DNA from: Asticcacaulis sp. AC402 | GTDB taxonomy: Bacteria; Pseudomonadota; Alphaproteobacteria; Caulobacterales; Caulobacteraceae | Assembly (NCBI RefSeq): GCF_000495835.1 | Contig: NZ_AWGC01000038.1 | Location: 1 to 64,000 of the forward strand | Direction: 5' to 3' | DNA: 64,000 bases | Part shown: positions 42,644-51,878 of the stretch, in pieces | Position numbering within the stretch: position 1 is the stretch's first letter | Layout of the letters: each line of letters begins with the position of its first letter | Program-made: the position numbers and the translations under genes | The notes under the pieces: model-generated | The model's database searches: none | Seen by the model: the letters and a program-made list of their open reading frames with translations, nothing else | What the model was told of the DNA's origin: nothing

Positions 42644-44641
42644 ATGTCTGATCCCGTGCTGCCCCAGACCCTCTTTCGTTACGCGGCGCGACCCGCCCAT
42701 GTCAGCGAGCCCCTGTTGCGTCTTTGGTATGCCGTGTCGGGGGAAACGCCCTGCCGCGACGCCTGGTCCGGTGAGGAGATGGGGGTAACGCGGCGTGACG
42801 AAGCGGTGGCCATGGCCCAGATTACGCGGCGCTACCTGCTGATCGCCGGCCTCTTTTTCAGCTATCTATGCGTCTCGCGTCTGTTCCGTGAAATCGGGCT
42901 GGATATGGTCATCCTGGCAACGACCGCCGCGGTCACGGCCGTTGCGGCGATTGTCCTTCAGCGGCTCAGCCTGCGCCACCGCGACGATCCACGGCTGCCC
43001 GAGATCGGCAGCGCCGTTGTCAATCTGTTGATGATCGCCAATCCGGTGGCCTTCCAACTGGTGCACGTCGACCAGAGCCAGATGAGTAATTTTCTGTTTC
43101 TGTTCATTATGTTCGCCATTTCGGGTTCGTCCTTCCGCGTCCTTTTCATCTCCAGCCTGGCGTGCTTTGCCGCCATGACGACCGTGGGCATGGTCAAGAT
43201 GCCCGAAGTCATGGACGCCTATATTTGGGCCTCGGTTGGTGGCCTTGCCATGGCCCTGGGCATGGGCAGCGTGGTGCGCCTGACCCTCTACCGGGCGGTG
43301 CGGGCGCGCGTTGTTGCCGACCGCCTGCGCGAGGAAGCCCAGATGCTGGCCGATTGCGATGTCCTGACCGGCCTGCCCAACCGTCGCAGTTTCTTCCGTG
43401 AGTTGGAGCGCAATATTGCCGTTCTGAAGGCGCGCAAGGTTCCGTTCGACCTGGGCCTGATCGATCTGGACGGCTTCAAGGCGATCAACGACCTCTACGG
43501 CCACAGCGTCGGTGATCACCTGCTGATCGAGGTTGGCGAGCGCTTGCGCCAGACCTGTGGCATTACGGGTTTTCCGGCGCGTATGGGTGGTGACGAATTC
43601 GCCATCATCCTCGCGGGAGCGCGCTCAGATGACGCTTTGAAGGGCTTTGGAGCTCAGCTGTGCGATGCCCTGCGCCAGACCTATCACCTGTCAGGCGTCA
43701 ACGCCAACATCTCGGGCTCTGTCGGCTTCGTGCACTGCGACGACACGTCAGTGTCAGCCTCGCAGCTTCTCGAACGGGCCGACTACGCACTCTATTACGC
43801 CAAGCAGAACCTGCGTGGGGCACCGGTGATCTTCACCGAAAGCCACGAAGCCGAGATGCGCGACTTCAGCGTGGTCGACCAGACCCTGCGCGGGAGCGAT
43901 CTCGACGCCGAACTGTCGATCGTCTTCCAGCCCCAGGTCGATATTATCGAGAACCGCACGGTCAGCTTCGAAGCCCTCGCCCGGTGGGAAAGCGCGCGTC
44001 TGGGCGCCGTGCGGCCGGATATCTTCATCAAGGCGGCGGAACGGTCGGGCCTGATTACCCGGATTACGCAGATCCTGCTGACCAAGGCGCTGAAACATAT
44101 GGCCGAGTGGCCGGAAGACATGCGCGCCTCGTTTAACCTGTCGGCGCGCGATATCCGCTCGGCGACGGCGATCGCCAATATCCGCGACACCGTGGCCAGA
44201 AGCGGAGTCGATCCCCGCCGCATCGAATTCGAGATCACCGAGACCGCCATGCTCACCGACTTCAACCAGGCCTGCGAAGCTCTGGAGCAACTCAAACGCC
44301 TCGGATCGCGGATCGCCATTGACGACTTTGGGTCAGGCTATTCCAGCCTAGGTTACCTGCACCGTCTGCCAGTCGACAAGATCAAGATCGACCGCTGTTT
44401 CGTGGTGCAACTGGTCAAGCACGGTACGACGTTGAAGATCATCAAGACCATTGTTGATCTGTGCCATAACCTGAACCTGGATTGCGTGGTCGAGGGTGTT
44501 GAGACCGAGGCCGAACTTCTGAGTCTGCGGGAGGTCGGGACGCGCTATGTCCAGGGTTACGTCTTTAGCAAACCGATGCCGGCCGATGAAGTGGCGGGGT
44601 ATCTCGCCGGGCAAAGGGCGCGCATCGCTCTGGCGAGTTGA
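42644..44641 (+). CDS. Membrane-bound GGDEF-EAL cyclic-di-GMP protein
   Basis: About 665 residues. The first ~220 hold five or six membrane helices forming a sensor. RMGGDEFAII (around residue 314) is an intact diguanylate cyclase site, with no RxxD inhibitory site before it. The EAL part keeps SFEALARW (~443), NLSARD, EITETAM, IDDFGSGYSSL and VEGVETE, so both making and breaking of cyclic-di-GMP are possible. The ATG at 42644 gives a start like that of related proteins; another ATG at 42584 has no clear ribosome site. In Caulobacterales such proteins tune motility and holdfast making. Confidence 0.88.
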   Translation: MSDPVLPQTLFRYAARPAHVSEPLLRLWYAVSGETPCRDAWSGEEMGVTRRDEAVAMAQITRRYLLIAGLFFSYLCVSRLFREIGLDMVILATTAAVTAVAAIVLQRLSLRHRDDPRLPEIGSAVVNLLMIANPVAFQLVHVDQSQMSNFLFLFIMFAISGSSFRVLFISSLACFAAMTTVGMVKMPEVMDAYIWASVGGLAMALGMGSVVRLTLYRAVRARVVADRLREEAQMLADCDVLTGLPNRRSFFRELERNIAVLKARKVPFDLGLIDLDGFKAINDLYGHSVGDHLLIEVGERLRQTCGITGFPARMGGDEFAIILAGARSDDALKGFGAQLCDALRQTYHLSGVNANISGSVGFVHCDDTSVSASQLLERADYALYYAKQNLRGAPVIFTESHEAEMRDFSVVDQTLRGSDLDAELSIVFQPQVDIIENRTVSFEALARWESARLGAVRPDIFIKAAERSGLITRITQILLTKALKHMAEWPEDMRASFNLSARDIRSATAIANIRDTVARSGVDPRRIEFEITETAMLTDFNQACEALEQLKRLGSRIAIDDFGSGYSSLGYLHRLPVDKIKIDRCFVVQLVKHGTTLKIIKTIVDLCHNLNLDCVVEGVETEAELLSLREVGTRYVQGYVFSKPMPADEVAGYLAGQRARIALAS

Positions 44642-44644
44642 GGG

Positions 44645-44695
44645 CATTAAGCGGGAGCGCCCGTGCGGGTGCCACACACTTTATCAGATTGCGCT
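44645..44695 (+). repeat. Partial family A repeat
   Basis: GCGCCCGTGCGGGTGCCACACACTTTATC-type bases leading to ATTGCGCT match the right half of the element at 53749-53871. It lies between the stops of the GGDEF-EAL and PL11 genes. Confidence 0.6.
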
Positions 44696-44714
44696 GTACG
44701 CAAGGCCGGACGGT

Positions 44715-46640
44715 TCAGTTCCCTGTCGTAATTTTCGCCCTGGCCGGCGTCTTCATGCCTTCGCCCAGGTGGAAGCCCGGGTGCGGCGGCTGGTTGTAGG
44801 CCGTGTTCTGCCAGGCAATGGCAGCACGGTACTGCGCGTCCTGCATCAGTGTGACCAAGCCGTACTCAGTCGGAATCGCCGTCGAGAAGATGCGTAAGCT
44901 CTTGTTGTCCTCACCGCGGAGCACCACCTCTTCGCGCCAGTCGCCGAGGATATCGCCCGACAGGGCGGGCGTTGCCTTGGTGCCGTTATTTGAGGTGAAC
45001 CCCGTCGCGACCAGCAGCGGCTTGGTGTCCTGGGCGGTCCAGTCCCACTTGGAGACGGTGTTGCCGTCCAGGATTTCGCGCAACAGATCGCCGTCCCACC
45101 ACACGGCGAAATTCTGCTGGCGTGGGCGTCTTTCCGAAATGACCTGGCCCTTGGCGCTGTACATCTGGCCGCCGTTGGACGCCCAGGCTTCCGAACCCGG
45201 ATAGCGCGGGTCGACGTCGATGGCGATGCCGCGGCCGGTATCCTTGTCGGTCGGAGTCGTCCACAGGACCGCGCCGGTCTTCGCATCCACCATGGCCGAA
45301 CCGATGCCGCCGTTGGCGCGGGGGGATTCGTGAACACCGAACCTTTCCAGGCCGGGGTGTTCCGGATCTAGGTCGCCGACATGCAGAGCGTCGCCGTGGA
45401 ACAGCTTGGCCGTCCACAGCGGCTGGCCAGTGTCGTCCAGCGCCATCGAGCCATAGATGATTTCGTCGCGGCCGTCGGCGTCGACATCGGCGATGCTGAG
45501 TTGGTGGTTGCCCTGGCCGCTGAAACCTTCCGGCACGCCGGGCGCCGTCGAATCGAAGGTCCAGCGCGGGGTCAGCTTGCCGTTGCGATAGTCGTAAGCG
45601 GCCAGGGTGCTACGGCCGTAATAGCCGCGCGCCATCACAGCCGAAGGCAGGTGCCCATCCAGCCAGGCGACGCCGGCGAGGTAACGTTCCGAACGATTGC
45701 CGTAGCCGTCGCCCCAGATCTCCTTTTGGCGCTCCGGCGTGGCGGTATCGCCTTCCGGCACGCGGGTCGGCCAGTAGGGCACGGTATCGACGACCTTGCC
45801 CTTGCCGTTGAAGACGCTCAAAAATTCCGGGCCGGACAGAATGCGTCCAACGAACTGGGCCATCAGTTTGCCGTCGCGCTGGACCGAACCGGTACGGTCG
45901 CCCTGTTCCAGTTCGCCGTCTTTCGACACCCAGTCGGCAGCCGCATCGCCGATGACCTTGCCGTTGGCGTCTTTGCTGCCGTCGGCGGTCTTGACGATCA
46001 ACTCAGCCTTGCCGTCGCCGTCATAGTCGGCGACCATGAATTGGGTATAGTGGGCGCCGGCGCGGATGTTGGGGCCTAAGTCGATGCGCCACAGCTTCTT
46101 GCCTTCCAAGGTATAGGCATCCAGCAGCACCGGACCGGTATAGCCGGCGCGGCTGTTGTCCTGGGCGTTGGTCGGTTCCCACTTCAGGATGATCTCAAAG
46201 TCGCCGTCGCCATCGAGGTCGCCGACGCTGGCGTCGTTGGCGGTGTAGCCATAGGTCTGCCCGTCGGGCGTAGTACCGCCGGCCGGCAGGTCGAGCGGAA
46301 TGTCGAGCCAGCCATTCTCCCACGGCTTGAAAGTAGCTGTCTTGTGGTTGGCTGCCTTGATCTGGTAGCTGGAGCCGGGAGCCCCGTCGGGATCGAGCCA
46401 GTTGCTGACGCCGGAGACGCTCTTGATCTTCTTGCCGTCTCGCCAGATGTCGAACTTCAGGCCTTTGGTGTCGGTGGCCAGCATGCGCCAGCTTACGAGC
46501 ACACCGGCTTCGCCTTTCACCGCGATAGCGCCGCGGTCGAGCTTTTCCATTTGGCGGAGGGTTTCGGCTGATGCGGCGCCGGCCAGGGCCGTGGCCGTTG
46601 TTGCCAACAGCAATGCGCGGAACAGGTTTTTTGCGGACAT
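44715..46640 (-). CDS. Exported rhamnogalacturonan lyase (PL11)
   Basis: 641 residues with a signal peptide (cut near ASA-E, ~25). GVLVSWRMLATDTKGLKFDIWRDG near the N-terminus and many calcium-binding blades (VGDLDGDGDFEIILKWEPT, VADYDGDGKAELIVKTADG) are typical of the eight-bladed PL11 fold. It splits the backbone of pectic rhamnogalacturonan I by beta-elimination. Whether endo or exo is not decided. It stands alone; together with the GH5 enzyme it points to growth on plant material. Confidence 0.92.
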   Translation of the reverse strand: MSAKNLFRALLLATTATALAGAASAETLRQMEKLDRGAIAVKGEAGVLVSWRMLATDTKGLKFDIWRDGKKIKSVSGVSNWLDPDGAPGSSYQIKAANHKTATFKPWENGWLDIPLDLPAGGTTPDGQTYGYTANDASVGDLDGDGDFEIILKWEPTNAQDNSRAGYTGPVLLDAYTLEGKKLWRIDLGPNIRAGAHYTQFMVADYDGDGKAELIVKTADGSKDANGKVIGDAAADWVSKDGELEQGDRTGSVQRDGKLMAQFVGRILSGPEFLSVFNGKGKVVDTVPYWPTRVPEGDTATPERQKEIWGDGYGNRSERYLAGVAWLDGHLPSAVMARGYYGRSTLAAYDYRNGKLTPRWTFDSTAPGVPEGFSGQGNHQLSIADVDADGRDEIIYGSMALDDTGQPLWTAKLFHGDALHVGDLDPEHPGLERFGVHESPRANGGIGSAMVDAKTGAVLWTTPTDKDTGRGIAIDVDPRYPGSEAWASNGGQMYSAKGQVISERRPRQQNFAVWWDGDLLREILDGNTVSKWDWTAQDTKPLLVATGFTSNNGTKATPALSGDILGDWREEVVLRGEDNKSLRIFSTAIPTEYGLVTLMQDAQYRAAIAWQNTAYNQPPHPGFHLGEGMKTPARAKITTGN

Positions 46641-46791
46641 GATACAGCCTCCCGATATGTGTTCCTGTTTTAAACAGCCTACACCGGGAAATCCGTCACA
46701 TAAAAATCAAATATGTGCGAAAGGTTTCAAAATCGATCAAAAGCGATAGGCGGGACATCCAACGGCGCCTGGCCAAACCCGCGCAAAGGCT

Positions 46792-46961
46792 TGTCCACAG
46801 ACAAGCCAGATAAGCCAGATGGACAGCGCATTTCATCAAACATGGCACCAAGCTTTACCAGGTTTGATTGACGAGCAAAGCTCGTCGAAATACATCAAAA
46901 ACCCTGAAAAATCGGCGCTTAAGACGCTGTGCATCTGGCTTATCTGGCTTATCTGTGGATA
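46792..46961. repeat. Near-perfect 37-bp inverted repeat pair
   Basis: Bases 46792-46828 recur in reverse complement at 46925-46961 with about three mismatches. The arms hold reiterated GATAAGCCA words. The spacer contains GACGAGC-AAA-GCTCGTC at 46870-46886. The 360-base gap between PL11 and ubiD holds no gene otherwise. Confidence 0.8.
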
Positions 46962-47001
46962 ACACTCTTCGATAGAAACGGTTGCCACGGACCGCAGCCG
47001 G

Positions 47002-48537
47002 CTACGACTTCCAGATCGTCTTACCACTGCCGGGCAGGCCCATCTCGGCCCATTTGGCGTTCACCCGGTCGATGATCTCCTGCTCCATATAGAGCTTTTC
47101 GCCCCATTCGCGGTGGGTTTCCGGTGGCCACTTGTTGGTGGCGTCAAGGCCGATCTTGGAGCCCAGGCCGCTTTCCGGCGAGGCAAAATCGAGATAGTCG
47201 ATCGGCGTGTGTTCGACCACCGTAATGTCGCGCGCCGGGTCCATCCGCGTCGACATCGCCCACATGACGTCCTTCCAGTCGCGGGCATTGATGTCGTCGT
47301 CGACCACGATGATCCACTTGGTGTACATGAACTGGCGCAGGTACGACCAGGCGCCCATCATCACCCGCTTGGCGTGGCCGGGATAGGCCTTCTTCATCGA
47401 GATGACGGCGATCCGGTAGGAACAGCCTTCCGGCGGAAGCCAGAAGTCGACGATTTCCGGAAACTGCTGCTGGATCAGCGGGATAAAGACCTCGTTCAGC
47501 GCTTCGCCCAGCACCGAAGGCTCGTCGGGCGGACGGCCGGTAAAGGTCGACAGATAAATCGGGTTCGTGCGGTGAGTGATGGCCGTCACCTGAAACACCG
47601 GGAACTTTTCGACGCTGTTGTAATAGCCGGTATGGTCGCCGTAGGGGCCTTCGTCCTCATAGTCGTCGAGCAGGACATGGCCTTCGAGGATGATTTCGGC
47701 ATGGGCGGGCACTAGCAGAGGCACGGTTTTCGCCTGGACCAGTTCGGCCTTTTCGCCGCGCAGCAGGCCGGCGAACTGGTATTCGCTCAGCGTATCGGGA
47801 ACGGGCGTCACGGCGGCCAGGATCAGGCCGGGATCGGCTCCCAGCACGGCGGCAGCGGGCAGGGGCTCGCATTTACCGGAGGTCTTCCAGCGGCGGTGGT
47901 GTTGCGCCCCGCCGCGGTGGGCCAGCCAGCGCATGAGGGTGCGGTCCTTGCCCAGGACCTGCATGCGGTAGATGCCGAGATTGTAGTCGTCTTCGCGCGA
48001 TTCCGAAGGGCCCTTGGTGACGATCAGCGGCCAGGTGATCAGCGGCGCCGGCTCCCCGGGCCAGCAGCCCTGGACCGGTAGTGTCGTCAGATCGATCTGG
48101 TCGCCGGTCAGCACGACCTCCTGGACCGGGGCGGATTTGATCGTCTTGGGCCGCATGCCCATGATGGTTTTGGCCAGCGGCAGCATGTCCCAGGCATCCT
48201 TCAGCCCGCGCGGCGGCTGGGGCTGGCGCAGGAAGGCCAGCAGTTCGCCAACTTCGCGCAGGTCAGACGGTTGTGTGCGCTCCCTGCCGTCGAGCGTCAC
48301 GCCCATGGCGACCCGTTTGACATTGCCAAACAGGTTGACCAGCACCGGCATGTCGGATTTCGACCCATCGGGGAGGGTAACGTTCTCGAACAGCACGGCT
48401 GGGCCTTTTTCGGCCAGCAGACGCAGCTGGATCTCGGTCATTTCGAGATGGGTCGAGACGGGGGTCTTGACCCGCACCAGTTCGCCGGCGGCTTCGAGTT
48501 TGGCGATAAAGTCGCGCAGGCTTTTGTAGGCGGCCAT
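47002..48537 (-). CDS. ubiD: UbiD family decarboxylase
   Basis: 511 residues, full length for UbiD, the prenylated-FMN enzyme that decarboxylates 3-polyprenyl-4-hydroxybenzoate in ubiquinone synthesis. [29 protein letters not shown] and the C-terminal [18 protein letters not shown]-type block are the family's binding and active-site regions. ubiA is 3.3 kb away on the same strand; ubiX is not in the window. Confidence 0.93.
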   Translation of the reverse strand: MAAYKSLRDFIAKLEAAGELVRVKTPVSTHLEMTEIQLRLLAEKGPAVLFENVTLPDGSKSDMPVLVNLFGNVKRVAMGVTLDGRERTQPSDLREVGELLAFLRQPQPPRGLKDAWDMLPLAKTIMGMRPKTIKSAPVQEVVLTGDQIDLTTLPVQGCWPGEPAPLITWPLIVTKGPSESREDDYNLGIYRMQVLGKDRTLMRWLAHRGGAQHHRRWKTSGKCEPLPAAAVLGADPGLILAAVTPVPDTLSEYQFAGLLRGEKAELVQAKTVPLLVPAHAEIILEGHVLLDDYEDEGPYGDHTGYYNSVEKFPVFQVTAITHRTNPIYLSTFTGRPPDEPSVLGEALNEVFIPLIQQQFPEIVDFWLPPEGCSYRIAVISMKKAYPGHAKRVMMGAWSYLRQFMYTKWIIVVDDDINARDWKDVMWAMSTRMDPARDITVVEHTPIDYLDFASPESGLGSKIGLDATNKWPPETHREWGEKLYMEQEIIDRVNAKWAEMGLPGSGKTIWKS

Positions 48538-48772
48538 GGAATTCTCCCCCTCTCCCCTCGAGAGGGGAGAGGGCAGGGGTGAGGGGCAATTCGGTCGTCG
48601 TCACATAAGCCGCGTTTTCAGGTCTGGCAATGGGACGGCGCGTCGCATGGTTGGCGGGAAGGAGGGGACGAAACAAGTCGTGTCTTAACGACGCTGAAAA
48701 GCCCCTCACCCGATCGCCCGCGCTTCGCTCGGCTCTCGTCCTCTTCCAGCAAATGGGGAGAGGGAAAAAGGG
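48538..48772. repeat. Intergenic repeat with a long palindrome before ubiD
   Basis: CTCTCCCCTC-GA-GAGGGGAGAG at 48550-48571 is a perfect 22-bp palindrome 13 bases before the ubiD start. A related stretch (AGCCCCTCACCC ... AATGGGGAGAGGG) closes the gap at 48692-48765 in the opposite sense. The pair looks like a MITE-type intergenic element. The palindrome may affect ubiD translation. No gene is seen. Confidence 0.6.
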
Positions 48773-49027
48773 TTAGCGATTATCCAACTGCGACCGCACG
48801 CTAATGCGGCCGACATAGGAGATGCGATAGGGCGATCCATCCTTCGATTCGATCAGGCGACGGTTCTTCAGCTTCTTGAAGACGTTCAGGGTACAATCGT
48901 TGAGGACGAAGCCGTCGCGGTTGAAGCAGGTAACGGCGACCAGGCGGCCGTCGTCGCGCTCGGGTCGGATATGACCGCCCTGCGCCAGGACATGCAGAAC
49001 ACGCTGTTCTGCCTTGGAGATATTCAT
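48773..49027 (-). CDS. yjhX: YjhX family protein (UPF0386), putative toxin
   Basis: 84 residues: MNISKAEQRVLHVLAQGGHI, VTCFNRDGFVLNDCTLNVFKKLKNRRLIES and SYVGRISVRSQLDNR match the UPF0386/YjhX family closely over the full length. In E. coli YjhX is described as a topoisomerase-inhibiting toxin paired with YjhQ. No yjhQ-like gene is adjacent here, so a housekeeping role is possible. A hairpin 62 bases upstream may be its operator. Confidence 0.85.
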   Translation of the reverse strand: MNISKAEQRVLHVLAQGGHIRPERDDGRLVAVTCFNRDGFVLNDCTLNVFKKLKNRRLIESKDGSPYRISYVGRISVRSQLDNR

Positions 49028-49088
49028 GGGAAATCCGGGATTGAAACCACAACAATCCGCGCAGCGCTCAGGCGGCGCGGCGTTAGTC

Positions 49089-49109
49089 AGGTCTCGAACT
49101 GCGAGACCT
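49089..49109. promoter_or_regulatory. Inverted repeat upstream of yjhX
   Basis: AGGTCTCG-AACTG-CGAGACCT is a perfect 8-bp inverted repeat with a five-base spacer. It lies between yjhX and the divergent SDR gene and may be an operator for either. Confidence 0.4.
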
Positions 49110-49215
49110 TAGTGGTTTCGCACAATCTCCGGCATAGGCATTCCTTAAAGCGTGCCTTCTCTCTACGCCGGACAAAGCCTTTGTCAAGACGCGCCGATGC
49201 CTGTTAGCTAGGCAC

Positions 49216-50058
49216 ATGGATAGAACGGATATTCTGATTATCGGCGCGCGCACCCTGATCGGCAGGCGCCTGCGCGATCTGGCGCCCGGGGCGATATTCA
49301 CTTCGCGCCAGGATCTGGCCGGCAACACCGTCTATCTCGATCTCGGGCGTCCCGAAGACTTCCGGCCGGACAAGACCTTCAGCCAGGTGATTATCACTGC
49401 GCCTATGTGGCTGGTCAGTGACTCACTTCTCCAACGCCTGCTGTCACTAGGGATGCGGCGGCTTGTGGTCTTTTCCTCGACCAGCGTCTTCACCAAGGAG
49501 GTTTCCGACGAGCCGGCGGAACGCGAGGTGGTACAACGCCTGCTGGCCGGAGAGAAGACGGTTACCGATTTCTGCAAGGCCACCGGTGTGGCCGGAACCA
49601 TCCTGCGCCCGACCCTGATCTATGACGAAGGCCTCGACGACAATGTCAGCCGTATCCGCAATATGATCGAGAAACTGGGTTTCTTCCCTGTATGCGGTCC
49701 GGCCTGCGGCCTGCGCCAGCCGGTCCATGCCCGCGACCTGGCCCGCGCGGCGCTGCAGGTCCTGCCGGCAGACGCGACCCACGGCAAGAGCTATAACCTG
49801 TCGGGAGGCGACAGCCTGACCTACCGCGAGATGGTGGTGCTGGTGTTCGCCGCGCTCGACCGAAAACCGGCCGTCGTGCCGTTACCGGAATGGGTCTGGC
49901 GTCTCGGGTTCGGCGTGCTGCATCTGATCCGGCCGGGCCAGGCGTTGAAACAGAATCTCGCCATGGCGCAGCGTATGAATTGCGATCTATGGTTCGATCA
50001 TACGCCGGCTAAGCAGGATTTCGGCTACGCGCCCGGGACGTTCAAGCCGGACTTCTAG
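49216..50058 (+). CDS. NAD(P)-binding epimerase/dehydratase-like (atypical SDR) protein
   Basis: 280 residues with an N-terminal Rossmann fold; the glycine motif is GARTLIGRRL, degenerate compared with GxxGxxG. VVFSSTSVF replaces the usual Ser strand and the YxxxK pair is not evident, so this is an atypical SDR that may bind rather than turn over its ligand. ILRPTLIYDEGLDDN and QPVHARDLARA are shared with NDUFA9-like and nucleoside-sugar epimerase relatives. Its stop overlaps that of the VOC gene by four bases (convergent). Confidence 0.75.
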   Translation: MDRTDILIIGARTLIGRRLRDLAPGAIFTSRQDLAGNTVYLDLGRPEDFRPDKTFSQVIITAPMWLVSDSLLQRLLSLGMRRLVVFSSTSVFTKEVSDEPAEREVVQRLLAGEKTVTDFCKATGVAGTILRPTLIYDEGLDDNVSRIRNMIEKLGFFPVCGPACGLRQPVHARDLARAALQVLPADATHGKSYNLSGGDSLTYREMVVLVFAALDRKPAVVPLPEWVWRLGFGVLHLIRPGQALKQNLAMAQRMNCDLWFDHTPAKQDFGYAPGTFKPDF

Positions 50059-50393
50059 GCCTCAGACCATACTGCCAATTCGTTGCCCGACGGGTCAGTG
50101 AAATGGAATCTATGGCCGCCGGGGAAGCTGAAGATCGGGGCGGTAATCGTGCCGCCGGCGGCTTCGACCGCCGCCAGCGAGGCTTCCAGGTCGTCGCTGT
50201 ACAAGATGACCAGCGGCTTGGTGGCATTGTCTTGTGCCTGGAAACCGCCATCCAGGCCGGCGTCATCCAACCCTGCATAGGTCGGGCCGTAGTCGATGAA
50301 CTTCCAGCCGAACGCCTGGCCGTAAAAAGCCTTGTCCGCCTCGGTGCCTGCCGAGGGGAACTCGACATAGTCGATCTTGTGGTGCTGTCTCAT
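50055..50393 (-). CDS. VOC (glyoxalase/bleomycin-resistance fold) family protein
   Basis: 112 residues starting MRQHHKIDYVEFPSAG. KAFYGQAFGWKF and HRFHFTDPSGNELAVWS are the two halves of a VOC module. The start at 50393 overlaps the methyltransferase stop as ATGA, better than a longer frame. Last gene of the ubiA operon. Substrate unknown. Confidence 0.85.
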   Translation of the reverse strand: MRQHHKIDYVEFPSAGTEADKAFYGQAFGWKFIDYGPTYAGLDDAGLDGGFQAQDNATKPLVILYSDDLEASLAAVEAAGGTITAPIFSFPGGHRFHFTDPSGNELAVWSEA

Positions 50394-51043
50394 GGGATCA
50401 TCCTCCATACGCTGGCCGGTTTGACTGCGCTGTCTTCGATATCAGGGTTGGTGGCGATGTCGTAGCGGGCGCAACGCTCGAAGCCCTCCGCCGGAAAATA
50501 GGTGCGGTGGGGATCGCCGACCCAGACCTCGCAGCCTTGCACCAGGGCGCGGCGCAAAAATGTCAGCATGGCCGCCGTCATCGGCTTCTCGTAGGCGATA
50601 TCGCCGGCCAGGACGACCTCTACCTCCGGCACATCGCCGTCCAGCAGGTTGCCGGCCGTAAAGGTCAGGTCGACACCGTTGAGCCCGGCATTCATTGCAA
50701 CGGCCGTTTCGGCGTAAGCATCGATATCGTTGCAGATCACGCTCTGGGCGCCGTTCAGCGCTGCGGCGATCCCGACCAGGCCGGAGCCGCAGGCCAGGTC
50801 CAGCACCCGGCGCTCAGACACGATTTCCGGACGATCAAAAACATAGCGCGCCAGGGCCTGACCGCCGGACCAGGCAAAGGCCCAGAACGGCGGGGCCAGA
50901 CGCTCGCGTACCAGATCGGCCTCGGTCAACAGCCACAGCGGCGTGACTTCGTCAGCCTGGTACAGGGTGATCTGTGGCAGACTGGGGACCGGCAGGGGGC
51001 GGGTACTGGCGGCGATAAAGTCCCGCTTTTCGGTGATGCTCAC
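50390..51043 (-). CDS. Class I SAM-dependent methyltransferase
   Basis: 217 residues with SAM-binding motif I VLDLACGSGLVGIAAAL, the acidic CNDIDAYA after strand 2 and a GDIAYEKPM motif that recalls the ETF-beta-lysine/PrmA-related methyltransferases. WAFAWSGGQALARYV upstream is also typical of that group. Target probably a protein lysine, by family only. Ten bases after the lipoprotein gene and overlapping the VOC gene. Confidence 0.82.
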   Translation of the reverse strand: MSITEKRDFIAASTRPLPVPSLPQITLYQADEVTPLWLLTEADLVRERLAPPFWAFAWSGGQALARYVFDRPEIVSERRVLDLACGSGLVGIAAALNGAQSVICNDIDAYAETAVAMNAGLNGVDLTFTAGNLLDGDVPEVEVVLAGDIAYEKPMTAAMLTFLRRALVQGCEVWVGDPHRTYFPAEGFERCARYDIATNPDIEDSAVKPASVWRMIP

Positions 51044-51053
51044 GTTTTTTGGC

Positions 51054-51878
51054 TCACCGGGCCAGGTCGGCGTCCGGATCGGGGAGGGCGTTCTCGGCGA
51101 CCGGATCGCCGGCGAACTGGTCGGCGAACTCCGGGTTCAGCACGCCCTTCAGCACGTTTTGCGGCACGCGGATTTCGTAAGGCCCTTCGGCATAGGCGCC
51201 GACTTCGGACGGGGCGAACAGGGCGTCGACGGCGCCGACCTTGCCGCTGACGGTTGATGGGATCAGGATCAGCTTGGCCTCGGCGAACTTCGGGCAGCCG
51301 CCGCCGAAATCGGCGTGGCTGACCGGATCACCGGCGCGCTTGGAGCGAAGGGCCTCGATCTGCTTGCAGGCATAGGCATCGACCGCGGTCATGTCGGCGC
51401 CGTTGACGAACAACCTGCCCGTCGGGATCAGTTCGGATTTCGACTTGTCCCACAACAGGGCCTGGAAGCTATGGCCGGGATGGGCCCCGCCCTGGAAGTC
51501 CTCCTCCTCGGCATAGAGCGACACCAGGCGCGGCGACTGGGCGGCAATCTTCCAGTTGATGGAACGGTAATAGGCGGGTACCGGGAAGCCGTCGGCGCTC
51601 TGTTCGGCGCGGTCGTCCCTGGCATTGGCCATGAAGGCGTTCAGGGCGGCCTCGCCCTCATTGTAGAGCTGGGTGTGCAGTTCGGGGTAGAGTTTGATCG
51701 GTTCGGGCAGGGTCAAGGTGACCTGGGCGTCACCATCGGTCTTGGCGTAGCCCAGGGGGGCCACCGTGGCTGGTGGGCGGTCGCTTTTGGTCTGCTCCTG
51801 CGGCTTCTTCTGGCAGGCAACCAAGGCGAGGCAAATCGCCACCGTCGCCCATACACGCTGTTTCGCCACCGTTATCAT
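51054..51878 (-). CDS. Putative lipoprotein with DUF3298-like domain
   Basis: 274 residues from the ATG that overlaps the ubiA stop (ATGA). The signal ends in the lipobox LVAC-Q near residue 22-23, so a lipid-anchored envelope protein is expected. SLYAEEEDFQGGAHPGHSFQ is the DUF3298 hallmark. Function unknown; relatives are often linked to peptidoglycan-modifying or sigma-regulated envelope proteins. Confidence 0.8.
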   Translation of the reverse strand: MITVAKQRVWATVAICLALVACQKKPQEQTKSDRPPATVAPLGYAKTDGDAQVTLTLPEPIKLYPELHTQLYNEGEAALNAFMANARDDRAEQSADGFPVPAYYRSINWKIAAQSPRLVSLYAEEEDFQGGAHPGHSFQALLWDKSKSELIPTGRLFVNGADMTAVDAYACKQIEALRSKRAGDPVSHADFGGGCPKFAEAKLILIPSTVSGKVGAVDALFAPSEVGAYAEGPYEIRVPQNVLKGVLNPEFADQFAGDPVAENALPDPDADLAR

